From NCBI GenBank assembly GCA_016208165.1, contig JACQYL010000002.1:1-47742 (forward strand): 47,742 bases of DNA. The letters run 5' to 3'. Below, piece after piece: positions 32,827-40,579 of the stretch. Source of the stretch: Deltaproteobacteria bacterium. GTDB taxonomy: Bacteria; Desulfobacterota; Desulfarculia; JACQYL01. Under the pieces are notes generated by a model that worked only from the letters and a program-made list of their open reading frames with translations, had not been told where the DNA came from and searched no databases. The number at the start of each line of letters is the position of its first letter. Position 1 is the first letter of the stretch. Made by a program: the position numbers and the translations under genes.

Positions 32827-33768
32827 ATGGGAAGGGAGTACAAGAAAGTATTGATCTGTGTGGATGGATCGGACAGTGCGCTGGAAACGATTCAGTACGT
32901 AAGCAATATGTTACCTCCTGAAATGGTGGATATCGTATTATTCCATGTGAGGACTCCCATTCCCGAGGATCTCTGGGATTTGGAGAAAGGTTCGGAATTT
33001 CATTCACAACTGGCGCCTGTGGCCGCCTGGGCCATGCAACAAGAGAGTGAAATCCGATCTTTCATGTCTAAAGCGAAACATATTCTTACCGAAGCCCACT
33101 TCCCTGAAGAAAAGATTATTCCAACAATACGGGACAAAAGAGCGGGTGTTGCAAGAGATTTAATCCAGGAGAGCCAGGAAGGCTACCATGCGGTTGTGGT
33201 GGGCCGACGAGGATTCAGCAGGCTGAAAGAGCTCATACTGGGCAGTGTGGCCACAAAGCTCATCGAGCGCGCCTCCAACGTCCCGATCTGGGTAGTGGGC
33301 AAGACTCCCAAAACGGGCAAGATTCTTCTGGCCGTCGATGGTTCCGGCGAGGCGGTGCGGGCCTCGGACTATGTGGGCGCCCTGATGGGCGGCGCCGATG
33401 TCGAGATTACGTTGTTTCACGCCATCAAAGGCATCGGTATGACGGAAAAGAAATACAAAGAGCACTCCATAACGCAGATCGACGAGGAGTGGATGAAAAA
33501 GGCCGGCACGGCCACAGACCCCGTCTTTCACGATGTGAGAAATCGTCTGGTGGCTGCGGGACTGAATCCGAACAAGATAACCACAAAAGTCATGACGGGT
33601 GTCAGCAGCAGGGCCGGAGCCATCGTGGGAGAAGCGGAAGAAGGCGGCTACGGCACCATTGTCATGGGAAGACGCGGCAAACACAAAGTCCAGGAATTCA
33701 GCATGGGGCGTGTCACCAATAAGGTGATTCAACTGGCCCGGGAAATGGCTGTGTGGGTGATCAACTGA
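32827..33768 (+). CDS. Universal stress protein with two UspA domains
   Basis: 313 residues, tandem UspA domains. Domain 1 (1-160) begins KVLICVDGSDSALE and ends with the ATP-binding G-x2-G-x9-G-S motif GRRGFSRLKELILGS. Domain 2 begins KILLAVDGSGEAVRAS and has GRRGKHKVQEFSMGRVT, where the last Ser/Thr position is altered. Cytoplasmic nucleotide-binding stress or energy-state protein. GGAGG lies before ATG. First gene downstream of a full-consensus sigma-54 promoter, 43 bp ahead of the CBS-ACT gene, which suggests a joint response with acyl-CoA metabolism. Confidence 0.93.
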   Translation: MGREYKKVLICVDGSDSALETIQYVSNMLPPEMVDIVLFHVRTPIPEDLWDLEKGSEFHSQLAPVAAWAMQQESEIRSFMSKAKHILTEAHFPEEKIIPTIRDKRAGVARDLIQESQEGYHAVVVGRRGFSRLKELILGSVATKLIERASNVPIWVVGKTPKTGKILLAVDGSGEAVRASDYVGALMGGADVEITLFHAIKGIGMTEKKYKEHSITQIDEEWMKKAGTATDPVFHDVRNRLVAAGLNPNKITTKVMTGVSSRAGAIVGEAEEGGYGTIVMGRRGKHKVQEFSMGRVTNKVIQLAREMAVWVIN

Positions 33769-33811
33769 TTCGACAAGCGTGAGATAACGAACCAAGCGAA
33801 GGGAGGTACCT

Positions 33812-34495
33812 ATGCTTGTCAGAAATTGGATGTCGAGAAACGTGGTTACCGTCGAGGCCGACGATTCCATGGCCAAAGCCGGCCGCCTGATGAAAGAGAA
33901 CAAAGTCAGCAGGCTTCCTGTTATGAAGAAAGGCAAGTTGGTAGGTATCGTGACCAACGGGGATATCAGAAGGGCTTCGGCTTCGGACGCCACTTCGTTG
34001 GAAATTCATGAACTGCTCTATCTGCTTTCCAAGATCAAGATCGGCAGCATCATGACGCCGGATCCCATCACAGTGCCACCCGACTATACGGTTGAAGAGG
34101 TTGCTCAAATCCTTCGAGAACGGGGCATTTCCGGCGTTCCCGTTGTCGAGACGGACGGCCGCCTGGTGGGAATCATCACCAAGAACGATCTCTTCAATGT
34201 CATCGTCTCATTGACCGGATTCGACAAGAAGGGGATTCAATTCGCCGTACGGATCGAAGACCGGCCGGGATCCATCAAGGAAGTTACGGATATCATTCGC
34301 AGTTATGGGGGACGGCTCGCGAGTATTCTGAGTTCCTACGAAAAAGTACCTGAAGGGTATCGCAATGTATTCATCCGTACCTACGACGTAGATCGCGCCA
34401 AGGTGGATTCATTGGTCAACGACTTGAGAGCCAAGATTACCCTGCGTTACTATGTGGATCATCGCGAAAACAAACGAATGATCTACGATGCCTGA
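33812..34495 (+). CDS. CBS-CBS-ACT protein (AcuB-like)
   Basis: 227 residues: two CBS domains (NWMSRNVVTVEADDSMAKAG to about 60, and IMTPDPITVPPDYTVEEVAQ to about 135), forming a Bateman adenine-nucleotide-binding module, followed by an ACT-like domain beginning QFAVRIEDRPGSIKEVTDII. AcuB-type proteins accompany acetyl-CoA synthesis genes and are thought to adjust enzyme activity to energy charge. Strong GGGAGG site. Between the stress protein and the ADP-forming acyl-CoA synthetase/acetyltransferase, consistent with a regulatory subunit for the latter. Confidence 0.9.
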   Translation: MLVRNWMSRNVVTVEADDSMAKAGRLMKENKVSRLPVMKKGKLVGIVTNGDIRRASASDATSLEIHELLYLLSKIKIGSIMTPDPITVPPDYTVEEVAQILRERGISGVPVVETDGRLVGIITKNDLFNVIVSLTGFDKKGIQFAVRIEDRPGSIKEVTDIIRSYGGRLASILSSYEKVPEGYRNVFIRTYDVDRAKVDSLVNDLRAKITLRYYVDHRENKRMIYDA

Positions 34496-34650
34496 CAGGG
34501 AGGTTGAGCGCAGCTTTCATGAATGACGGCCCGGTTTGAGCCCTCTCCGGTTTCGGGCGGTCACCGGCAGGCCCGAAAAAGCGGATTTGCAGGCCGGGCG
34601 ATCGGTCTCGGGTATTTGAATTTCAACGTGGGGAAAGGAGCTTTCCGCGG

Positions 34651-37320
34651 ATGGGCATCTATCATCTGGACTATCTGTTCAATGCGACTTACATCGCCGA
34701 CGTGGGGGCGAGTGAGAAGACCGGGACCATAGGTCACGCCGTCATGCAGAATCTCCTTAAGTCGGGGTACGAGGGAAGACTGTTTCCCATCAACCCTCAC
34801 TACTCGAATGTGTTTTCCATCCCGGCTTACCACTCTCTAAAAGACCTCGAAGGCCCCATCGATCTGGCTGTGGTCGCCATACCCCTTACCCATGTTCCCG
34901 AACTCATCAAACAGTGCATCAAGGTGGAAGTAAAAGGGCTCGTTGTGATTTCCGCCGGAGGCAAGGAAATCGGCAGTAAAGGAAGGGAGATCGAAGAGGA
35001 GATCCGGCAGGAAGCCAAGAAGGGCGGTATTCGGATCATGGGACCCAATTGCCTTGGTTTCTTCTGCGCCGGGTCCAAAATCAACGCCAGCTTTGCCCTG
35101 GATTCCATTTTGCCCGGCAATATGGCGTTTATCTCCCAGAGCGGCGCCATTTGTACGGCCATTGCCGATCTCTCCGTACAAGAACAGATGGGGTTCAGTC
35201 ACTACGTCAGCATCGGCTCCATGTTGGATATAGACTTCGGGGATCTGATCGACTATCTCGGCAACGATCCCCGCGTCAAAAGCATCATCCTGTATGTGGA
35301 GAGCCTGACCAATTTCCGCAAATTCATGAGCGCGGCCCGAGCCGTTTCCAGAGTGAAACCCATCGTGGTGTTAAAAGCCGGAAAAAGCGCGGCGGGAGCG
35401 CGGGCGGCCGCTTCGCACACCGGGGCCATGGCCGGAGAAGACGCCGTGTATACCGCCGCTTTCAGGCGCGCCGGCATCCTGCGGGTCGACACCATTGAAG
35501 AGTTGTTCGATTGCGCCGAACTGCTGGCCAAACAGCCCCGGCCGCTGGGTCCGAGGCTCGCCATTATCACCAATGCGGGGGGACCGGGTGTCATGGCTGC
35601 CGACGCCTTGTCGTCCTATGGCATCGAACCGCATGCCCTTGGACCGGATACGAAACAAAAGCTGGACGAATTCCTCCCCCCCTTCTGGAGCCGAAACAAT
35701 CCCATCGATATTCTAGGCGACGCTTCGCCGCAGCGATATCGACAGGCCCTGGACGTGTGTGTATCGTCCTCGGATTTCGACGCCATCCTGATTATGATGG
35801 TTCCCCAGGCACTGACGGATGCGGCGGCCGTGGCCGCCGAGCTGACGAAAACGCTCGGGGATCGAAGGCATCTGTTGCTCACTGTTTGTATGGGCGGCGC
35901 GTCCATGGTTAAGGCTCGGGAGATCTACAACAAGGCGGGCATCCCCACCTTCGAAACTCCGGAACGCGCCGTACGGGCGTTCATGCACATGGTCTCGTAT
36001 ACTCGAAATCTCGAGATGCTTCAGGAAATCCCTCCGTCGCTTCCCCGTTCTCTGACATTCGATGTTTCAAAGGGCAATCGTGTCGTCCATGCGGCTTTGG
36101 ATCGTCCCAACCATCTGCTCACCGAGACGGAGTCGAAAACGCTCTTGGCGGCGTACGGTATTCCCGTCAATCCGACCAAAGAGGCCGCCAGTGAGGACGA
36201 AGCGGTCCAGTTGGCCGAGACCTTGGGATACCCCCTCGTGATGAAGGTCAATTCCCGCGATATCACTCATAAATCCGACGCCCATGGAGTCATCCTGAAC
36301 CTGAAAAACACCGAGGATATTCGATCGGCCTACCGAGCGATCATGTCGGCCGCCCACGATTATAATCCCAAAGCCGAATTGCTGGGAGTGACATTGCAGC
36401 CCATGTTGCAGCGCATCGAGCATGAACTGCTCGTGGGCGGCATCAGGGACAAGGACTTCGGACCGGTCATTCTGTTCGGTTCAGGAGGAACCCTGACGGA
36501 AATTCTCAGAGACCGCTCCCTCGCTCTACCGCCCCTCAACCGGTTGTTGGCTCGCAGGCTTATCGAAGACACCCGGGCCTACGTTTTCCTCAAAGGGTAC
36601 CGCAACCGCCCGCCGGCCAATCTGGATCTATTGGAGGAGGTCTTGATACGCGTTTCCCAACTGGTCACCGATCTCCCTGAAGTCGCCGAACTCGACATCA
36701 ATCCATTGGTGGTGTCCGGAGATCGGATGTATGCCGTCGATGCGCGGGTAGTTGTGAAATCTTCGGACGTTTCTTCGCCCTATCATATGGTGATCAGTCC
36801 TTACCCGAATGAATATGAAACCTACTGGCATATGAAGGACGGCACGGAAGTGTTTATCCGCCCCATCAAACCCGAGGATGCGCCTCTGCTGGAGAAATTG
36901 TTTTCTTCCCTGTCTCCTAAAAGCATCTATTTTCGATTCTTCAGTCCATTGAAGCACCTGCCTAAAGATATGCTGGCGCGCTTCACACAGATCGATTACG
37001 ACCGCGACATGGCTTTTGTGGCCAGCCACACACTGGGTGGAGAGGAGCGCTTTCTTGGCGTCGGACGTTTGATGAGTCTTCCGGATTTCACAACAGCCGA
37101 ATTCGCTATAGTAGTAGGGGACCCCTGGCAAGGCAAAGGCCTTGGCGCCCAGTTGCTGAGTCTCGTGATATCCATTGCCGCAAAGCGTGGCATAAAGAAG
37201 CTGGGAGGAAGAGTGCTGGCTGAAAACACGACCATGTTGTCCCTGTGCCACAAAACCGGATTCACGGTTAACAGAATACCGGATACGGGCGAGTATGAAG
37301 TGGAAAAGCGCCTGAGCTAA
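34651..37320 (+). CDS. ADP-forming acyl-CoA synthetase fused to a GNAT acetyltransferase (Pat-like)
   Basis: 889 residues. Order: CoA-binding domain (ADVGASEKTGTIGHAVMQNL, MGPNCLGF), succinyl-CoA-ligase-like domain with the phospho-His region ASHTGAMAG (His at about residue 256), ATP-grasp domain (YGIPVNPTKEAASEDEAVQL, VMKVNSRDITHKSDAHGVIL), and a C-terminal GNAT domain (FIRPIKPEDAPLLEKLF, VVGDPWQGKGLGAQLL). E. coli-type Pat enzymes keep this architecture for lysine acetylation but are reported to lose the catalytic His; here it is present, so real acyl-CoA/ATP chemistry is possible too. Upstream CBS-ACT and Usp genes point to energy-dependent control. Confidence 0.92.
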   Translation: MGIYHLDYLFNATYIADVGASEKTGTIGHAVMQNLLKSGYEGRLFPINPHYSNVFSIPAYHSLKDLEGPIDLAVVAIPLTHVPELIKQCIKVEVKGLVVISAGGKEIGSKGREIEEEIRQEAKKGGIRIMGPNCLGFFCAGSKINASFALDSILPGNMAFISQSGAICTAIADLSVQEQMGFSHYVSIGSMLDIDFGDLIDYLGNDPRVKSIILYVESLTNFRKFMSAARAVSRVKPIVVLKAGKSAAGARAAASHTGAMAGEDAVYTAAFRRAGILRVDTIEELFDCAELLAKQPRPLGPRLAIITNAGGPGVMAADALSSYGIEPHALGPDTKQKLDEFLPPFWSRNNPIDILGDASPQRYRQALDVCVSSSDFDAILIMMVPQALTDAAAVAAELTKTLGDRRHLLLTVCMGGASMVKAREIYNKAGIPTFETPERAVRAFMHMVSYTRNLEMLQEIPPSLPRSLTFDVSKGNRVVHAALDRPNHLLTETESKTLLAAYGIPVNPTKEAASEDEAVQLAETLGYPLVMKVNSRDITHKSDAHGVILNLKNTEDIRSAYRAIMSAAHDYNPKAELLGVTLQPMLQRIEHELLVGGIRDKDFGPVILFGSGGTLTEILRDRSLALPPLNRLLARRLIEDTRAYVFLKGYRNRPPANLDLLEEVLIRVSQLVTDLPEVAELDINPLVVSGDRMYAVDARVVVKSSDVSSPYHMVISPYPNEYETYWHMKDGTEVFIRPIKPEDAPLLEKLFSSLSPKSIYFRFFSPLKHLPKDMLARFTQIDYDRDMAFVASHTLGGEERFLGVGRLMSLPDFTTAEFAIVVGDPWQGKGLGAQLLSLVISIAAKRGIKKLGGRVLAENTTMLSLCHKTGFTVNRIPDTGEYEVEKRLS

Positions 37321-37698
37321 GCCCGGTCTGTTGCGGTTACGGAATCTTTCCGCGACTCCCATTCCGGCAAGACCTCGGTGCACTCCAATTCCGCATGTGT
37401 GAACCATCCTCACGGGGCATCCACTTTCCCGTGCGCATGAACCCTTGTCTGCCGGACGAGGAACGGAGCGCCGTGCATTCCCAACGCCATCGGCTATAAA
37501 GCGCCATCACGAACAACGCGCGCGGAGGCGGACTCCTCCCGTGGTTGACTCATACGTGCTCGTGGGATACAGTTTCAGCATCACATATGACTCCTGAAGC
37601 GAGACTCCGATACGGATTCCAACGGGTGACCGAAAGGAATCCGCATGCGTCCGCTGGGGGAGGCCACAAAGCATTTTGCCGATTGCGAGGGCATTAAG
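37321..37698. other. Intergenic stretch, nothing recognised
   Basis: About 380 bp between the acyl-CoA synthetase gene and the next plus-strand gene. No terminator with a T run, promoter of good quality, or conserved frame was seen. GAGGG near 37687-37691 is the likely ribosome binding site of the following gene. Confidence 0.35.
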
Positions 37699-38220
37699 AT
37701 GATGATTCGCAAGTTTGTGACGATCTTGGAAGAATGTTGCATGGAATCCGGTCAACTCGTAGACCCACCCACACGGCGCGCCGCCGCCGCTGCGGTTGTG
37801 ATGAATCCCTATATGGATGAATACGAGGAGGAGGTAGCGCCGCGCCTGGCTTTTGAGGGAGATTTGGGAATTCTGCTTACCCGAAAATGCACGGACATTC
37901 TCGGCATCGGTCCCGGGCAAGCTGAATGTTGCGGCACAGCCGCCCTGGTGGGCTCCCAAGGCGAACTCGAACACGCATCGAGCATTCTGAGAAGCAACGT
38001 GTGCAAACCCGTCGGCGAAATTGCCGGCGATGCGAAACCCGCCGCCCCATCCACTAAGAAACTGGGCATTCCGGGATCTGAAATCGATGTTCCTTTGCAC
38101 CGCAGGAACCCCTCGGACGTTCGGGCGTTTTTCGACAGCATGCTGGTTCGAATACCGGATGCGCCTCGTGAAGACGAAATCGTGGTGGTTCTCGCCATGT
38201 CCATCACCAACCGTCCCTGA
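37699..38220 (+). CDS. Amino-acid-synthesis family protein (PF06684-type)
   Basis: 173 residues. Recognisable family segments: IRKFVTILEECCMESGQLVDPPTRRAAAAAVVMNPY in shortened form (VDPPTRRAAAAAVVMNPY), ECCGTAALVGSQGELEHASSIL, STKKLGIPGSEIDVPLHRR and VRIPDAPREDEIVVVLAMS. Members occur in anaerobic bacteria and some aromatic- or amino-acid-degradation clusters; the name is historical and the biochemical activity is not established. The protein stops at ITNRP, a few residues earlier than usual. ATG 37699 is preferred over 37645 on family alignment. RNase HI follows about 105 bp downstream. Confidence 0.82.
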   Translation: MMIRKFVTILEECCMESGQLVDPPTRRAAAAAVVMNPYMDEYEEEVAPRLAFEGDLGILLTRKCTDILGIGPGQAECCGTAALVGSQGELEHASSILRSNVCKPVGEIAGDAKPAAPSTKKLGIPGSEIDVPLHRRNPSDVRAFFDSMLVRIPDAPREDEIVVVLAMSITNRP

Positions 38221-38324
38221 AACAAAATCCCCGCTCCGGAAAGCAAGAACCGGGAAGGGAGACCTTTACCTTCGCTATTCGTGGCGAGTAAAGCGAAACC
38301 GACAGAACCGGAAAGGACCTCTGA

Positions 38325-38990
38325 TTGCATATGGAACCACTGACGCCGGAAGAGATTGATGGGATGGAGCGCCGCCTGCAGGCGGGCGAGAACGTATCCC
38401 TCGAGGAGGCGCGCCGGCTCCTGCTCAGCCTGCGAATAGCCCTGGGAAACAACAGCGCCGGCCCTTCCGCCGAGGAATCGGTGCGCCGGCGTACTCCCCC
38501 TCGAAAGACAACGTTGGCGGAAAACCAACGTCAGGCGCCGGACACCGAGCAGAACATGGACCTTGTCGAGATTTACACGGACGGTGCATGCCAAGGAAAT
38601 CCGGGACCCGGCGGCTGGGGGGCCGTCCTCCGTTCTAAAGGCCGCGAAAAGGAAATATCCGGCAATGAACGGCTCACCACCAACAACCGAATGGAAATGA
38701 AGGCGGTCATCGAGGCCCTGAAACAGCTCCGCAAGCCGAGCAAAGTGGTGATTCACACGGATTCGCAATATGTGAAGAATGGAATAACGAGTTGGCTTCC
38801 CAAGTGGAAACGAAACGGCTGGATCACCAGCACGAAACAACCGGTGAAAAATGCCGAATTATGGAGAACCATGGAGGCGCTTTGCCGTAAACACTCCGTG
38901 CGCTGGGTGTGGGTTCCGGGGCATTCGGGCCATCCGGAGAACGAACGTTGCGATCAACTGGCGAGATCGGCGATCTTGAATTTGAATTGA
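38325..38990 (+). CDS. rnhA: Ribonuclease HI with N-terminal extension
   Basis: Cleaves RNA in RNA-DNA hybrids. The C-terminal 145 residues are a complete RNase HI: Asp in [18 protein letters not shown], Glu in [13 protein letters not shown], Asp in [13 protein letters not shown], the basic handle [13 protein letters not shown], and [15 protein letters not shown] with the last His and Asp. About 77 extra residues precede it, with a helix-rich segment ([19 protein letters not shown]) and a charged linker, and no recognisable hybrid-binding domain. GGAAAGGA fits TTG 38325 (7 bp) better than ATG 38331 (13 bp). Convergent with queC. Confidence 0.94.
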   Translation: MHMEPLTPEEIDGMERRLQAGENVSLEEARRLLLSLRIALGNNSAGPSAEESVRRRTPPRKTTLAENQRQAPDTEQNMDLVEIYTDGACQGNPGPGGWGAVLRSKGREKEISGNERLTTNNRMEMKAVIEALKQLRKPSKVVIHTDSQYVKNGITSWLPKWKRNGWITSTKQPVKNAELWRTMEALCRKHSVRWVWVPGHSGHPENERCDQLARSAILNLN

Positions 38991-39091
38991 CTGCATCGGA
39001 CAGGACGGTGTTTCGGCATCCCCCGCGCGCCAACAGATCTCCTTATTCCGGAATCATGGATGAGAGCCTCCGACCTCGACCTGACCACACC

Positions 39092-39790
39092 CTATCCGTT
39101 TATATACTTCGTGGGATCCTCGATCCCGGCTTCCGCGAACCCGCTCTTTCGAATCTGACAGCTGTCGCAGCGACCGCATGCCCGGCCGTCCGGCGCCGGG
39201 TCGTAGCAACTGTGAGTCAGTCCGTAATCAACCCCGAGCTTTACCCCTGTTTGAATGATCTCGGATTTCGTCATGTGAATCAGCGGGGCCCTGATCCTGA
39301 TGCGCAGGGCGCCCTCGACGCCCGCTTTGGTGGCCAGATCGGCCATGCGCTGAAACGCTTCCAGATACTCGGGGCGGCAATCCGGATATCCGCTGTAGTC
39401 TATCGCGTTGACACCGATAAAAATATCCGATGCCTGTAACACTTCCGCCCAAGCCAATGCAAAGGACAGGAAAATCGTATTGCGGGCGGGCACATAGGTT
39501 ACCGGAATTTCGGACCCCTCCGCACCTGGCCGCCGGTCTCTTGGAACCTCGATATCACTGGTAAGCGCCGACCCTCCGATGGCTTCGAGTCCGATTTCCA
39601 TGACCACCCGCCGCCTGACCCCCAAAGCCTCGACAACCCGGCGGGCGGCGTCAAGTTCGGCGGCGTGCCGTTGCCCGTATTTGAAGGTCATGGCGCATAC
39701 TTCGAAACCTTCCTGCCGGGCGATGGCCGCAACGGTCGTGGAATCGATCCCTCCACTCAACAGTACAACCGCTTTTCTTTTCCCGTCCAT
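39092..39790 (-). CDS. queC: 7-cyano-7-deazaguanine synthase
   Basis: Converts 7-carboxy-7-deazaguanine to preQ0 with ATP and ammonia in the queuosine pathway. Shows the PP-loop [59 protein letters not shown], and the zinc site with Cys in [19 protein letters not shown]. 232 residues, normal size. ATG 39790 follows GAGG; a start at 39814 adds only eight residues. No other queuosine gene is nearby. Likely downstream in a transcript with the PNPOx-like gene, 38 bp upstream. Confidence 0.96.
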   Translation of the reverse strand: MDGKRKAVVLLSGGIDSTTVAAIARQEGFEVCAMTFKYGQRHAAELDAARRVVEALGVRRRVVMEIGLEAIGGSALTSDIEVPRDRRPGAEGSEIPVTYVPARNTIFLSFALAWAEVLQASDIFIGVNAIDYSGYPDCRPEYLEAFQRMADLATKAGVEGALRIRIRAPLIHMTKSEIIQTGVKLGVDYGLTHSCYDPAPDGRACGRCDSCQIRKSGFAEAGIEDPTKYING

Positions 39791-39827
39791 TCCATCCAGC
39801 CTCGCGCAACGCAATATCCAGCCGCGT

Positions 39828-40328
39828 TCACAAGTCTACTTTTTCTCGGAATCCAAAACGGACTCGATTGTCCAGATAATACACCCGTTCGGGGATAAAA
39901 GCATATAGGCGAACATTGAAACGCTGTTTGAAATCCTCTACCTTCAGAGGCGCACCCGAGCTGAAAAACTCGCTGGTAAACGGGAACTTCTTCAGATACG
40001 CGGCTAAAGCCCTTGCCGACTCCGGGCCGATGGATACGCGCCGAATGTGACCGGACATCTGAAGTCCCCGGATGTCTTTCCAAGTATTCGCGGCAACGTG
40101 AACGGATGCGGCGGACCTGCCGGAGGCTTGAGATTCGACGATGTGTCTGGACCTCGGATCCGAAAAGAAATAGAAGCCGCCTTCCTGATACACATAATAC
40201 ACGGGCGCGGCCCAAGGCGTATTCTCCTCGGCCGTGGCCACCGTCATCGTGGTCTCTCGAAGCGCCAGTTCCTTGGCCAGACCTTCGAGTTCGTCACTGC
40301 TCGGACCGTCCGAAACGTTGATCGGCAG
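39828..40328 (-). CDS. Pyridoxamine 5'-phosphate oxidase-fold (PNPOx-like) protein
   Basis: FMN-binding split-barrel protein. Core: [66 protein letters not shown] (shown by its parts). The first ATG (40247) cuts into the first barrel strand; the same frame extends upstream to an in-frame TGA and includes CTG 40328 with AAGGAG eight bases before it, giving [20 protein letters not shown] and a family-like [13 protein letters not shown] therefore prefer CTG 40328 (166 residues). It lies between polA and queC on the same strand. Substrate unknown; probably a flavin- or heme-binding redox protein. Confidence 0.75.
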   Translation of the reverse strand: MPINVSDGPSSDELEGLAKELALRETTMTVATAEENTPWAAPVYYVYQEGGFYFFSDPRSRHIVESQASGRSAASVHVAANTWKDIRGLQMSGHIRRVSIGPESARALAAYLKKFPFTSEFFSSGAPLKVEDFKQRFNVRLYAFIPERVYYLDNRVRFGFREKVDL

Positions 40329-40342
40329 AGATGCGCTCCTTT

Positions 40343-40370
40343 GGGGTCAGCGTGATCCGGGGCTGACCCC
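40343..40370. repeat. Hairpin between polA and the PNPOx-like gene
   Basis: GGGGTCAG and CTGACCCC flank a 12-nt loop; TTTTT follows on the plus strand only. No plus-strand gene ends here, and both neighbours are on the minus strand, so it is not an obvious terminator for them. It may be an imported palindromic unit, or an attenuator-like structure ahead of the PNPOx-like start. Confidence 0.5.
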
Positions 40371-40579
40371 GTTTTTCGCTGACAGTCTATTATGCTTGCT
40401 CGATTCTTCTCTTTCAGCGGGCCTAACCATCCGCCCGCGCCTCCAAGTCCGACTCCTTCCCCCCCCTGTCGCGGAACTCGAGCTTGTCGAGGGAAGAGAA
40501 GACCGGAATGAGGGCGTGTGACATTTCAACCCTTTTTCGGCATCATTCCTCGACTCATCGGCTTCAAGGAACGGTTCGC

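Noticed and set aside
36628-37413. 261-codon minus-strand open frame
   Set aside because: Antisense to the GNAT part of the acyl-CoA synthetase fusion; His- and Arg-rich and without a ribosome binding site.
37809-38840. 343-codon minus-strand open frame
   Set aside because: It lies antisense to both the amino-acid-synthesis-family gene and rnhA, which are clearly real; it has no family features and a composition typical of a shadow frame.
40343-40376. Intrinsic terminator for polA
   Set aside because: The T run is on the wrong side for minus-strand transcription, so the hairpin was listed as a repeat or possible regulatory structure instead.
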